Shown piece after piece: positions 37,480 through 49,234 of a DNA stretch of 64,000 bases; position 1 is the first letter of the stretch, and each line of letters starts with the position of its first letter. The stretch spans positions 4,410,501 through 4,474,500 of the forward strand of contig OU015568.1 of assembly GCA_907165135.1 (NCBI GenBank). The letters run 5' to 3'. Below the pieces are notes generated by a model. The model was not told the origin of the DNA. It did not search any database and saw only the letters and a program-made list of their open reading frames with translations. A program made the translations under genes and the position numbers. This DNA comes from Oikopleura dioica (Eukaryota > Chordata > Appendicularia > Copelata > Oikopleuridae).

Positions 37480-38864
37480 ATGACTCATAAAGACATTGAC
37501 AGAGCTACTTCTGAACCTGATAAGCCCAAGCACACCGGGGTCATCCTTGGTGATAACAGAATAATTTATTATTTCCTTGAAGGGGGTCCCATAAGGGCGA
37601 GACGTTCAGAAATGGAAGACTTCGTAGAATGGGGTCGAGAATTCGGCGTCGATTTTACAAAATTTTCAATTCAAAAAATAGAGAATCAAGGCTTCGGAGT
37701 CGTGGCAAAGAAGAGCATTTCTTATGGAGAGCCGCTGATAGAAATTCCCGAAGAAATTATCATCACGCTTGATAAAGTACTGAAGGACAGAAGGATACAG
37801 GACGTTTTGCGATATGGAAAACAATTTGAAAAGGTCGATTCGATGGACATGTTTTTGCTCTTTTTGACAATCTACAGATTTGAAGAAGATTCGTTCTTTT
37901 GGAAGAAATACTTCAGAATTCTCCCGGAAGAATACGGCCTGCCGATTTTTTGGGAAGAGAAGTACAAGTCCTGTCTTCCAAAAAGCTTCCAAAAGATGCT
38001 GTCAAAAGAGCGGGCGATTTATGAGAAACGCTTGAGCTTCGCAAAAGAAATGTGCCCTGAAATCAAAGATGATGATTTCAAATGGGCCTGGAGCGCGTTT
38101 TTAACGAGAAATGTCAAGGTCTCACATGCGGAGTACCTCAAAAGAGCGGATGATTCTGCTTGGAAAAGACCTTCATGGTTGCAAGAGGGGGATTATGACG
38201 ACTCGGCGCTAGGTACTCAAGCAATTTTACGATGAAAAAGCGAGGTTTTTAGTGCCGTTTTTCGACCTGATCAACCATACGGAATCCGCAAGCGTTCAAT
38301 ATATCTACCAAAGAAGGGACGAAAAATTCAAGCTAACTGTAAAACAAGAAATTTGCGAAGGAGATCAGATTTTTATCAATTATGGAACGTATGGCTCGTT
38401 TGATAAACTGATGGATTATGGTTATGTAGAAGGTGGTATGCCGAATTTCAACGAGAGGTTTGATAAAAATTGCGCTTTGTTGAGAATTATTGTTAAGTTT
38501 TTTCGTTGAAAAAGAAGAAATTCTAGAAGTGTCGAAAAAGCTCAAGATTTCACTGCCAAATGCGTCGGAAATTGAAGACATAAAAGAGAATTCCTTTGAA
38601 ATCTTTCGTGCATCAGTCTCGCCGCAGATGGAAGAATTTCTCGAAATTCTAACGAACGAAAACGAAGAAGCAGCTGCTCAGATCAAGATAGAGCTCTTTT
38701 CGGATATCATTCAGAATATTCGGAAGAATCTTTGTAAGCGAAAAATATATTTGGCCGATTGATTTTTAGTGAATCTTGGCACGGATTTCGGCGATGAGAT
38801 TGTTTTCTGCAGAAGATTGTATAAGAAAGTGTATACGATGATAAGTGATATTTTGTACGACTGA
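37480..38864 (+). CDS. SET-domain lysine/histidine methyltransferase, SETD3/4-like
   Basis: Exons 37480-38212, 38253-38733 and 38770-38864 are proposed. SET motifs appear in order: NQGFGVVAKKSISYGEPLIEIPEE, WKKYFRILPEEYGLPIFW, an insert region with WAWSAFLTRN, FFDLINHTES, EGDQIFINYGTYGSF and DYGYVEGGMPN. The last third matches the helical substrate-binding region of Rubisco-LSMT-type enzymes. FDLINH and INYG are nearer SETD4 than SETD3, but the subfamily is uncertain. The cofactor would be S-adenosylmethionine; the substrate is unknown. The summed exon length is one base over 436 codons: a run of six Ts at 38498-38503 seems one too long, switching from ...LLRIIV to FFVEKEEILEV. Confidence 0.85.
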
Positions 38865-39192
38865 AAAAAAGACTGAAATAGAAATGAGAATAGAAGGGAC
38901 GAAAAGTCATTACTGTACTTTTTTGCAGACAATGGAATAAGTTCAAGAGCTCGATGTTTTGACACCTGTTCGAATTTAGAACAAGACATGTCATTTCCTA
39001 GCGCCAAAAAGAACATGTTCGGGACACTTGTCTAAATATTATAAGGCTCTTCTTCTCTGAAAAACAAGACCCTAATGAGATTAGCTTTAATATTCTAATT
39101 GCAATTGCCCATTCAACAAGTACCCTTCTTTCCAAGAAAATAGATCAGTTGAAAAGAGACATATCAGAAAAGAAGGGATTTTTGGGCGCAAT

Positions 39193-39587
39193 ATGAAGAG
39201 TTTTATTTTAATTTTTTTCGTCATTTTGAAGTTGACAAGCGCCGGTTTTGGCAGTTTCTTGATTGGTAAAGTAAATTGATAGAAACCCCTTTATTCTTCG
39301 ATTTTCTTTAGAGAACAACAAAGATATTCCACCACACATGGCCAAATTCGCCGATTTCTTCCGAGCTGTCCAAAGAGATGCGGTCGAAAGTCCATCAAAG
39401 AAAAGGTCAAAACACGAGACATTGTCGAACAGAGAAATTTGGATCAATTTTTGACCGTAATTGTAGCGAAGTCGAGAAGAACGAAAAAGATCGCGCGCAA
39501 TCAAGAGATCAAAAATTGCTCAAAATCGTCTTAAAAGACTTATACGGCTGCAGTCAAGGTCAGAGCTTAAGAGACTGTTGTTCTTGA
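39193..39587 (+). CDS. Small secreted cysteine-containing protein (one-base frame break)
   Basis: Exon 1 (39193-39265) encodes a clear signal peptide (MKSFILIFFVILKLTSAGFG). Exon 2 (39312-39587) continues with ENNKDIPPHMAKFADFFRAV, a dibasic-rich stretch and a Cys-containing end (NCSEVEK, DLYGCSQ, LRDCCS). The first part ends at WINF in one frame and the Cys-rich part follows in the next frame. One extra T in the T5 run at 39448-39452 explains this. Joined, the length is an exact multiple of three (115 residues). No family recognised. Confidence 0.5.
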
Positions 39588-39849
39588 CAAAAACGTTCAT
39601 GCAAATATTCAGAAAGCTAAGAGATATGATAAGACAGGAAAGAGAGCGAAGATTTATGGAGAAACATAATTTTTCGTATGGAGTTCTGTACAACTAATTT
39701 TCAAATAATAAAAATCCTCTTTATGTTGATTTTATTGAATCCACCGTGCAGTATACAGTATGTTAAGACTCTAAGAAGAAAAAGAGTAGTTTGAAAACCT
39801 CTGAAATCTCTTTTTCTTGCAATTTTCATTTCTTTGCTTTATTTTATTT

Positions 39850-40050
39850 TCAAAAATCGTAGAAATTCAAATTCTTTTGGCAAAATTGCTTGTTCTGAAG
39901 TTCCTTCAATCTCTTCAATTTCGCTTCTCTTTCTCTCACGAGCGAGATGAGCATGACAATGACTCCAAGGATCAACAGACCCGTAAAGATTCCTGCGATT
40001 CTGCATTCTTTTAGACACGGGTTTGTCCAGATATTCGTCTCATTATCCAT
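39850..40050 (-). CDS. Small single-pass membrane protein A
   Basis: The protein has 66 residues: a short polar N-terminus (MDNETNIWTNPCLKECR), a membrane segment (IAGIFTGLLILGVIVMLISL), then a charged VREREAKLKRLKELQNKQF tail. It shares pattern and spacing with the plus-strand gene at 40949 (TG-LIL-I-MLI-L-RERE-K-KRLK-L-NK), so the two are paralogs in divergent orientation. A single-pass microprotein of unknown function. Confidence 0.6.
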   Translation of the reverse strand: MDNETNIWTNPCLKECRIAGIFTGLLILGVIVMLISLVREREAKLKRLKELQNKQFCQKNLNFYDF

Positions 40051-40438
40051 TTTTCAGGAAATGGTCCATTTCAAAATCAGCTTCTGGCAAATGTTTCTTG
40101 TCGATTATTTTAGGAACCAATGCGGTTTTTAATTGAATAGAAATGGTCCTCGAAATTGATTTAAACATTTTTTTTCGACTTTTCCTTCGAGATCATAATT
40201 AAAATTACTGGAACAACTACACTTACGTGTATCGGTAGAACATATTGGTCTGAAGATAGGCAGGTGAGTAGCCTAGCCTTCACCGCAAATAGAGTTCTAT
40301 GAGGCCTTGTAGGTGCGATTGAAAAACCACAAAAGCTGGCGGAGCTGTTCAACCAACTTATCTACTCAAAGGACGAAATACTTCCTATTCTTAATTTCAA
40401 GATAAAAAATCTTCAGAAGAAATAAATATTTTGGGCAG

Positions 40439-40545
40439 AACCAAGAAAAAAGAGTGATTTTACGGATCTTGGTTTTGATTGGCCGGTAGGCCAAATATAG
40501 AAATCTTATTGGTCTTTCAAAACTGCATTTCCTTTTCTAGGTTTG
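40439..40545. mobile_element. MITE family C copy
   Basis: It contains CCAAGAAAAAAGAGTGATTT, TTTTGATTGGCCGGTAGGCC, AAATCTTATTGGTCTTTC and an end TTCCTTTTCTAGG. It is the family seen at 16.8, 42.8, 53.1 and 56.2 kb. Confidence 0.65.
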
Positions 40546-40948
40546 TACCAAATTTTTCTCCCTTGTAATTTTTTTACTTGAAATCAAGGAAGAAAATATC
40601 CCAAAATACCCGAAAAAATAATCGTCCTTACTTGTAGCCATAATCTTGGACAACAAAGAAGGAGCAATCTGATGACGGATTTATAACCCAATTAGTTTTG
40701 ACGGGTAACAAAATAAATTTATCGCGCCAGTCTTCTGAAAATCTAATCTGAAGAAACAAGCAGTTCGCCGCTGATTTACAACATTCCATTTATTTCCAAC
40801 CACCTTCTGGGGCCAAATTTTATTCCATTCGATTTTCAAGACGAAATAAAGTAATTTTCATATTTTGGAAGGGAGAAATCGCGATGCCTGTCAATCATTT
40901 AGAGCACGGTTTGAGAAACAACTGTTTTTTTTTTTGGAAACTTTTAAA

Positions 40949-41113
40949 ATGGAAAGTGAAAATTCAGAAGTCACAAATTCGCTGACGAATATCATTGGCG
41001 GTTCTGTCACTGGGATGGTCATTCTAGCGCTAATTATTTTGATGATTTGGTTGATTCGGCAAAGAGAAGAAAAAGCAAAAAGATTGAAGCAACTAATGAA
41101 CAAGCTAATTTGA
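40949..41113 (+). CDS. Small single-pass membrane protein B
   Basis: The protein has 54 residues starting MESENSEVTNSLTNIIGG. A membrane segment VTGMVILALIILMIWLI and a tail RQREEKAKRLKQLMNKLI follow. The membrane and juxtamembrane parts align with the minus-strand protein at 39850-40050. An in-frame upstream ATG at 40865 would add 28 residues, but the paralog supports 40949. Function unknown. Confidence 0.6.
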   Translation: MESENSEVTNSLTNIIGGSVTGMVILALIILMIWLIRQREEKAKRLKQLMNKLI

Positions 41114-41558
41114 TCAAATATAGATTTTTTGCTTGAAAAAATATGGTTGAAAAGGAGGCTGCTCCTGGATCGCGCGGAATCCTGGATCGCGCGGATCCCG
41201 GATCGCGCGAATTCCTTGATCACGCAGATTGGGTGATTCAGGATTCCGCGCGATCCAGGATTTCGAAAAAAATCAGAAATTTAATTCACAATTTTGCTTT
41301 TCTTATTAAAAATGGCCAGAACTGGTGTTAAACAATGTACCATGAGATTTTTTTAGAGAGGGAGAAGGCCCCTGGCCTCGCTTTCCCGTTTCACTCTCGG
41401 GGAAATCTAGAAAATTCTTTCAGCTCCAGTTGGGCACCTCAGAATAAAGAATTTAGAGTGCGGCGCACTACGGAAAAATACAGTCATTTGATTGGCTAGC
41501 CGCGCTAGGCGCGCGCGGCTAAACTGAGAGTCCCAAAGGGTTAAAAATATCAAATATA

Positions 41559-41705
41559 ATGAACCTTCAACGAAATCTTCACTCAACTATTTTTGGTTGT
41601 TTGATTTCCGGGACCTACTACGCAGGGATTAGCAGCGCTCAAGTTCCATTTGGAGGTGACAAATGGATGGCGGTCCCGGATTTTCGCAGTGACAGATTAG
41701 AATAA
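41559..41705 (+). CDS. Small protein, left-arm copy (truncated)
   Basis: It encodes 48 residues starting MNLQRNLHSTIFGCLISGTY and running to DFRSDRLE. It is identical to the right-arm copy except Y/S at residue 17 and the end, where the arm boundary changes the frame of sequence after DFR. Probably the derived, shortened copy. The short hydrophobic stretch IFGCLISGTYYAGI could be a weak membrane or mitochondrial segment. Confidence 0.45.
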   Translation: MNLQRNLHSTIFGCLISGTYYAGISSAQVPFGGDKWMAVPDFRSDRLE

Positions 41706-41735
41706 AAATTGAGAGCTACTCTTATATTAAATAAG

Positions 41736-41945
41736 TTACTTATCATTATTAACGATTCCTTTCATTTCCTTCTCTTGATTCTTTTCAAAACATTTCTCAA
41801 ATAACTGTCTGTCCCTGCGAAAATCCGGGACTGCCATCCATTTGTCACCTCCAAATGGAACTTGAGCGCTGCTAATCCCTGCGTAGTAGGTCCCGTAAAT
41901 CAAACAACCAAAAATAGTCGAGTGAAGATTTCGTTGAAGGTTCAT
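41736..41945 (-). CDS. Small protein, right-arm copy
   Basis: It encodes 69 residues: MNLQRNLHSTIFGCLIYGTY, then a GGDKWMAVPDFRRDRQLF stretch and a Lys/Glu-rich tail. The layout (short N-terminal hydrophobic region, then a charged WMAVPDFRRDRQLFEK segment) is reminiscent of tiny mitochondrial inner-membrane proteins, but no match was recognised. Likely the intact member of the inverted pair. Confidence 0.5.
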   Translation of the reverse strand: MNLQRNLHSTIFGCLIYGTYYAGISSAQVPFGGDKWMAVPDFRRDRQLFEKCFEKNQEKEMKGIVNNDK

Positions 41946-42826
41946 TTTATTTGATATTTTTTAATTTCTAAATTGAAAAGATAATAATTACATTGTTTAA
42001 CACCAGTTCTGGCCATTTTTAATAAGAAAAGCAAAATTGTGAATTAAATTTCTGATTTTTTTCGAAATCCTGGATCGCGCGGAATCCTGAATCACCCAAT
42101 CTGCGTGATCAAGGAATTCGCGCGATCCAGGATTCCGCGCGATCCAGGAGCAGCCTGAAAAGGATGATCAAAATTACTCTCTAGAATCGTCTAACAAAAA
42201 CCCCGACGAATTCGAAGGGCCCGATTGATGCTGTTTGAAATTTGACTGTAAATAAAGCCCATTTTTTATATTTTCTCTCTGAAAAACATTTATTTCAAAA
42301 ATGATTTTGACCATTTTTATTCAAAAAAATGACATTTTCATGAGATTTCATGATATTTCTCTGCTGTTCGAATAATTTTTATGTTATCATTTAATTATAC
42401 TGCTCTTTTTAGTAAGTTTTTTTGAAAAAATATATTCGCGCTAACTCTGTGGTTAGTACTATTACTAGTACAGTTCAATAGCCGTTTCGCAAGCACGCGA
42501 AAACTGCACCCTTTGCCTTTAACCACTAGTGCCCGTGGAGTGGTAAACAAATTAACGGTTCAGTGAAAATCCACAAACGATGTTCAACCAGGCCACAAAC
42601 ATTTTAAATGCGCGCCCGAATACGTTTCCGTCCGCGTTCTGGAGAAAAATGACTGAAAATTATACCATTCTAATCTGTGAGAAGAAACTTTATTCAAAAG
42701 AAAAAAATTTTGCCAAATTAACAAAAGAAAAAGTTATTTATTTTCAGAGCAGGCGAAGAAGGGCAATGCCTTCAAAAAAGTCAAAAAAGAATGCTCAAAA
42801 CATTGAGACTTCAAAAATGGGCACAA

Positions 42827-42925
42827 ACCAAGAAAAAGAAGTGCATTTCTGGAAGACCAATAAGATTGCCGTATTTGGCTCAGCGGCCAATGAAAACCAA
42901 GATTTATAAAATCACTTCCTTTTCT
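42827..42925. mobile_element. MITE family C copy
   Basis: It is inverted relative to the 40.4-kb copy: AACCAAGAAAAAGAAGTGCA, AAGACCAATAAGATT, TTGGCTCAGCGGCCAATGA and AAAATCACTTCCTTTTCTTG. It falls at the 3' end of the minus-strand gene model below; the frame running across it is not trusted. Confidence 0.65.
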
Positions 42926-45274
42926 TGATTCTGCCCAAAAAATGAAGCCATGAGCTCTTTTTTTTTCGACTTTTTCCTGAATTTGTGTCGAAATGGCTCC
43001 ATTCAATAAGCTATCGAGAGCCTTAATTTCCGCCACAGAATCGTCCGCGTCAAAAAGATATTCCAACCAAACATGCTCCTCCCTATAAATAACAGTAAGA
43101 CACTCAAATGATCTTGTAAGCTGTTCTATTTAGAAGGATTTGTAAACTCCCCTTATCTCCTCAATGTCTCCCTCCCTCTTTTTGAATGAAGAAACTCGCT
43201 CCTTTTATCTGATCATTAAACATCAAAAAATCGTCAGGGCAGGAGCAGATAAGGATCATTTCTAAATCCGTCGCATCAGAAAGAATGGGCTTGCTGGGGA
43301 CACGATAAGCCCAGAATTGGCCTTGTTGAGGAGCGAAATTAGCTGACTCTAGAATGCGTCCATACCAAGTTTATCAGTTGTGTTAAAGGTTTAGCTTTTA
43401 TCTGGGATGTCTTCCAGTGGAAGGGGTCGACAAGTTTCTTTCTAAAAAGAGACTGCTATCCGACCTTTTTCGTCTCTTTTGGATAAAAACGGTAAATTAT
43501 TTTGGTGTCAATAATTTGGCATCAATTTTCAAAACAATCCACTGTTTTCTCTCATCAAAGAAACACCTTGTCTATTTGATTAGACTGGTTAACTCTCATT
43601 AACCCGAAAGTATTTTGCAAAAAAGAAACAAAGGATAAGGACTTACACTTGATTCAGAACTCCACAAATTTCAGTATTGGCTACGTATATTTCCAGCGCA
43701 TCGCAAAGACTAAAAACAAGTTTGCATTTTCTTACAGGAAGAAAAAAGACGGCAGCTTCCTTTTCAGCTCGATCAGTCAAGAAACGTGACTTCGCGAAAG
43801 CCCCGAAATTCGTAAGTGAAGGAAACAAACCCACATTGTCAGGTGCGCAAGAATCGCGAGGAAACTTACCTGTCTGAAATCATCAGCGCTGATCTTGCGA
43901 CATTTTGAGCAACATCAACAACTGCTGTTCTAAAAACAAATTGTTACAAACGGCAATTTTTTTTTCTTTCTTTCTGGAACACGTGCTGCGGCACACCAGT
44001 CCGGATGGTTTACCCAAATGTTTTTGTACTTCAACAATTTCCGGGTGTTTCTTGTACTTCAATTAAAAATTATTCGAAAATTTGCAAAATTGCAATTCTT
44101 CGAAAGAAAAATAGTAGACAAAAACATTTAGGATCGACGCCATATTCCGGCTCAAAAAACGGGGTGGCGTCAGTAACCGACAAAAACTTTCGACTAATTT
44201 TGCGTGGGCGGCTACTCGGCTGTGGATTGGCGGGTCAGCCGAATCCAGACTTCTGATTGGTTGAAAATTTGTCGAAATTTTCTTGTCGGTTCCTGACATC
44301 TTCCCTCAAAAACCTGTGTAAAAACCTGAGTCAGGGAACTTACAGATATTTGATAGGATCTTTGCAAGCATCAGCCTTTTGAAAACGGTCGAAGTCATCA
44401 ATAATTTGGTAGTACTCGTTTCTAAACATGAGCGCAAATTCGCTGAGTCTGATCGAAAAATCAATCGAGTCCAATTCGCTGAGTTCTAAAAAACATTCAT
44501 AAGCAGTTGTTCACGCGTTGCGTTGCTTTTTCACCGAAAGCGAGGTCCAATGAATTGTAGAACACCAACGAATCCTGGATGAGCTCCATGATAAATGCGA
44601 GTGATGAGCTGGAGTCAACATCGAGTCTAAAAAAGCGAGATCGTTTTAGAAAAAAACGTATCATTTAATAATTGCTACCTCAAGAATGGCCTCAAGTTTT
44701 GAAATATCCGGAGCAAAGCCAACGCGGCTTCTTCTATTTCCTCCTGTTGGTCCGGCGAGAAGGTGCTTTTACTTGAATTAAAACGCACGATGCTGGTTGT
44801 TTCTAAAACGCCCTTGTGGTCAATGCTATCGGCTTTTTTGACGCGGAAGAGGGTTGTTTAACATCTATAAATATCTAATAGATAATCCTGCCGAACACGT
44901 GACCTTTTTTATGAGAAAAATTATGTTTTTAATTCAATTTTCCTGTTTTCTCCAACAAAATATTCGGCAAAAACTTCCGCATCGAAATCATCATAATTCG
45001 GCCTCTCAGATTTCTGCTTCAATCGATTGAACTGAATCCGGAAGTCGCTAACAGTAAATCCGTTCGCCTCGACTGAGCTCAATGAGAAGCGGTTTATGTA
45101 CTCGACCAAGCCAGCAGGAGTCACGTTTTCGTTCTTTCAAAGGGAATAAGTCCAGATTGCGAAACAAACAATGAACTAGGAAGAAAGAGAACTTACAATA
45201 TCGGCGGAAAATGATGCGATCAAAAGTTTTGCTTCATCACTGATTGTCGGGCTCTCGTTGATTCGTGAAAGCAT
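42920..45274 (-). CDS. Multi-exon hypothetical helical protein, partial model
   Basis: Exon-like blocks with matching splice signals run from 45274-45197 (MLSRINESPTISDEAKLL) through 45133-44924, about 44800-44690, 44636-44507, 44488-44343, 43931-43870 and 43710-43648 to 43080-42920. The translated pieces are Leu- and Asp/Glu-rich helices (for example LAFIMELIQDSLVFYNSLDL, IRLSEFALMFRNEYYQIIDD, VAQNVARSALMISD), suggesting an all-alpha soluble protein. The intron between 44343 and 43931 contains a MITE and half an AP-1 palindrome. The junction after 44924 and both gene ends are unresolved, and two adjacent genes are possible. No family recognised. Confidence 0.4.
44161..44308. mobile_element. 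MITE family B copy
   Basis: The ends GGGGTGGCGTCAGTAACCGA and TGTCGGTTCCTGACATC are inverted. The core holds GTGGGCGGCTACTCGGCTG, GATTGG and GGTCAGCCGAATCCAG. The same element recurs at 62140-62296, 62909-63069 and 63091-63247. Confidence 0.75.
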
Positions 45275-46998
45275 CAACTTTTGTTAAGATGAATTTTATT
45301 GAAAATAATAGGATTTGGTTTCCAATTAACTAGTGGAAAATCGAGGAAGATTTTATCATTTGTATATCAATTTCTTTCGAGATATTTTTTCGCCAATTTA
45401 CCATTTTTTTTTTTTAAATTTATGGTTTTTCTTAAAATGAATTTTCAACTCTTCCTGAATTCCATTGAGCACTTGTTCGGCGACGAAGTTGTTGACCGGA
45501 GCAAGTAAAGAAATCGCGCTAGAATTCCAAATAAGATCCCCCAGAGAAAATCGTCCCCTCGGAAAAGGGTTGATTAAATTCTCATTTGCTGTATTTCAAA
45601 CTGAAAAATTCGGGCTGCTCCCCTTATTCCATTCTTTCTTACAAGAGAGAAGGAGTTCTGAACTCATTTCGTCAGGAACTTAAGTACAGTATCTGCCTCT
45701 CTTCCTCCCTTCGTTCCAAAAACAAGTGCCTTCCTCATACTTTCTTAGCGAGCTATTTACCAACGCCTTCCTCCAAAATTCCGGGAGAGGGGGAAGTGCC
45801 GTTATTTAAGCGAGCTTTAGAAGGTGACCCAAAGGCATAAGCGTGAATAGCTAATAAACGGGAAGGAGGCGGATTAATGGGGATGAGCCCCTCCTCGCCC
45901 GGATCTCCGCAAGCTTACCGATTTGGTCACCCCTGCACGTAAGGCGAGAACGTCTCTTATCTACTGTTAGATTTGTGTAAGACTTATTACCTGGCGTAAC
46001 TTGAAAATAACCAAAAAAGACGCATTTTTCTCGATTTTCTCGATTTTCCGGAATTTTCCAAAATGGAAAAATGGCGAAAATGATCATCCAGCTCAAGCAG
46101 ATCGAGAAGCAGAACAATAAGGGAGTTAACAAAGTAGCGGAACTTGACTGTGATTGTTCTTCTCAATCATTGTATAAATACAGGTCACAGATCAAAAGAA
46201 TGCTTTTTTACTGCGTCAGACAATTTTTTTCCTGATAGGAACTTCCTATTACTAATTGGCTATCAGGATTGAATCACCATAAGAATTTTTTTGGCTAAAT
46301 TTTTTTCATGAAAACTCAGGAAAAAAATTTTAGTCGAAAAATTTTTATGATCATTCTGAATGAGTCATTCATAATTCTGTTTTTAACCATCTCATTTGCG
46401 TAAAAAAATCTTTGTTACTGTGAGTTTTTTACTAACAAACGCCTTGCCTGTTCAAAAGATCCTTACCATATTCAATTTGAAAAAATCAACGTTATTAAAA
46501 TCGCGAAGGGATTCAGTTTCGTTTGCTTTTCACTTCCTTCTTCCTCCTTCACGAATCGTTGGTTTATTTTCTTCCACCAAGAGGTGCTGAACTCGGCGAT
46601 TTCCGCACACTTTCGTGGGCCCACTTTACTTTTGCTTATTTCTCTTTCCAGTCAGCTGCGGTTTCATTTTCCGAGATGATCGAGTGCCACCAAGCGAGGT
46701 CGCCGAACATATATTTTAATTCCAGCCACGAAATACTATACGCGAACGATTGGGATCAGAGAAAACTTATTGACTCTAAACTCGAAGTCCTCCTTCTCTG
46801 TAACCATGTTTTCGTGTTGTTATACACGCGAAACATCAATGGCGGTTTTTATTCAGTAACGATGTCTAAATCATTATTATAATAAAGGAGAGAGGACGGA
46901 AAGACAAGGTAATTTTCATGACAATTTTCCAGGTCAATTTCGCAATATTCTAGTAAAATGAATAAGTAGATATTCTTCAAAATTAATTGTCTAAGTCA

Positions 46999-47070
46999 CT
47001 GTTGAAAACCTGAATCAGGGTCCTGAAAGGTCGCAGCTTTTCTCGGCCCTGAGTCAGGTTTTCTTCATAC
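46999..47070. mobile_element. AP-1-palindrome MITE, core only
   Basis: The arms GAAAACCTGAATCAGGGTCC and GGCCCTGAGTCAGGTTTTC surround a short AGCTTTT centre. The GCTCGGCAACC outer ends are not recognisable. Confidence 0.6.
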
Positions 47071-48078
47071 CGATGATTTTTGATGATTGCCCCAAAAATA
47101 AAAGGTCGAATAAGCGACGCCAAGCGAGTAGATTTTTTCTTTAGTGCCTGGAGGACCCCCCTGCTGGAAGAATTCTTAGTGAAAAGAAGAATAGTCTCGG
47201 CCTTTTTTTATTTAACCCGGTTTATTATGCCGTTTTTATTCGTGCCCTATTGAAGAGTTTATTTGAAAGTTTGAACTCTTTTTAGAAATGCTCGCAAAAG
47301 TTTGGCCGAAAATTTCTGTGTAAGTTTTCACAAATTTAACGATTTTATTTGATTTTGACTTTTTAAAACTCACTGTTTAAATTCATGAACTGTCGCGGAA
47401 ATAAACATTACGAAATCGCGAAATTCGTTAAATTCGATTAAAAGTACCTTGGTTGACTTTCGGAGGAAAGATCGAATTTAAGAGCTGGCTGTTTAAAATT
47501 CGGACAGCTCTGAGTCGTCATAACATTTTCAATTACAAAAGTGAGCTGGCCCCAGCCGATCTTGCGGTTATTCAAATGCTGATTTCTAAGGAACTCGGGG
47601 GTCCCTGATTTAATTGCCGAGCAAAAGCAAATTTTCAGCCTTTCATCAGCAGAATCAAACAGTCCAAATAAGAAGAAGAATAAAAAACGTATACTCGGAG
47701 GGGTCTTTTTTACAAACAACATTCCGGAATTCGGGAGATTTGAAGAAACAACTCGGAGTGGCGAAATTACGTGGAGTAATTTCAACTCATGGAACGGCCA
47801 GGAAATCAAGAGCTTGAGGGTTTACCACGTGAGTTGAAGGAAGGACGTAGAAAACAACAATTTCGATTGTGAAAAACGCTAAATTGAGTTTTTTCTCGAG
47901 AAAAAATAACGCAATTATAAAAATTAAAAAATTTTTTCGATAATTTTTTTATCTAGAATTTTATCTAGAATTTTTTTCTTGAATTTTTTCTAGAATTTTA
48001 TCAAAAATTTTTTCTAGATTTTTTTTTCTAGAAATTTTTTTTCTGGAAATTTCTTCTAGTATTTTTTTTTCAAAAATT

Positions 48079-48522
48079 TTGATTATCGAACTCAACAGAG
48101 AAGAATCCACAGTCAATTCTCAAAAAACTATCATTCTTGAATTATTTCGAGCTCATACCGCTATTACCCCCTTTTCCATTCCCGCGGTTGGGCAGCTTTA
48201 CTTTCGCAATTTCGAGCTTCGAATTTATTCGGCGGTTTTCATTTCTGCTCCCAAAAATTCAATTGCAAAATTCTAAAAGGGCGGCTGTTTCGATTTAATC
48301 GCATTTGCTCGTTCCATTTTTGTCAAAACAGGGCTCGATACGATTGTTTCACTAGCTGCATTGAAACCAGTTGATTTAATCACTTTGAATGGAGTTCATT
48401 TAATCAACGTGGATAATCCAATCAGCGCGCATATTTTGCTTGACAAGAGTATTGTCAAAATATTAGCACTAAAACACGAAAAAGGAAATAAAGAAAGAGA
48501 CGATAAACGTGGCGATAAAAGT
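48079..48522 (+). pseudogene. Possible decayed ORF, one in-frame stop
   Basis: One frame runs from 48079 to 48522 with a single TAA at about 48274. The part after the stop reads CFDLIAFARSIFVKTGLDTI and continues for about 75 codons to a Lys/Asp-rich end. The composition is protein-like, but there is no convincing start and no recognised family. It could also be two exons with a missed intron. Confidence 0.25.
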
Positions 48523-49234
48523 TAATGTTTGAAATCAGCAGAGCTTTATCAGAAAAAAGACTCTTTTATATTTTTCGAGCCAAAAAAAATCAATTATTTG
48601 GCGAATTTTTGAAGTTTCATCGTAATCGTCTTGACTTCGTTTTTTTTTACCAAGAGTGACAGCATGATTACTGCAGCCCTCCTCATCTCATGATTTTCTA
48701 GAAATCTGCAAAAGCTGATGAAATTTCAAATCTGTTTGAAAGAATGTCAAATTTTATTAAGAAATATCTGCCGAAACACGTCTCCATGACCGTATCTACC
48801 CAGATTTAGAGCGTGTCTCTCTTTCGAAATCAAGCTTTTCAGTGTCCTGGATGAAGGAGTTTCTGAAGTGAAATACTTCTACAAATCACTTGGTTTTTCG
48901 GAAGAGGTCGATTAGTGGCGGCCCATTTGGTTTAGAAAAAGACGGACGGGTTGACACACGGCGCGAAATCGAGAAGAATTGGAGATGAGCATATTAATTT
49001 TGGAAAGGAACTGAAATTCAGCCAATTTCTTCTTTTTTTCCTTTGAATCTATTTTTTCTGTTCTTTTCTGCCTTTATATCAGGAGTAAGTAACGTGAGTT
49101 TTTTAATACCATGTCAAAGCAATTGTAGTTTTTTGACCGCTTAGTTACCACAACGTGGGCGAAAGACCTTCTGTAGCTCTATAAAACTGAAGCTTCTTTG
49201 AATTTCACGATTATCAATATTAGTTTAAATAAGA

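Larger units (their letters stand above)
41151..42160. repeat. Large inverted repeat with duplicated small gene
   Basis: The left arm (41151-41695) and right arm (41805-42160) are near-identical in inverse orientation. The outer parts carry repeated GGATCGCGCGGAATCCT-type units and the text AACACCAGTTCTGGCCATTT. The inner parts carry a small gene in each arm. The left arm has an extra 205-bp segment (about 41340-41545, GC-richer) missing from the right arm. The central spacer is about 110 bp. High arm identity implies a recent event or gene conversion. Confidence 0.85.
45275..49230. other. Gene-poor, repeat-bearing stretch
   Basis: No confident gene is seen. 46999-47070 is an AP-1 palindrome (ACCTGAATCAGGGTC and CCCTGAGTCAGGTTT). 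47097-47205 is a short dispersed repeat also found at 51348-51445. 47930-48070 is a T-rich tract with repeated TTCTAGAA. 48079-48522 is one frame interrupted by a single TAA. Other frames here show no domain or splice support. Confidence 0.4.

Noticed and set aside
42580-42909. 109-codon plus-strand frame
   Set aside because: It overlaps a MITE and is antisense to the minus-strand gene model; Lys-rich composition reflects A-rich DNA.
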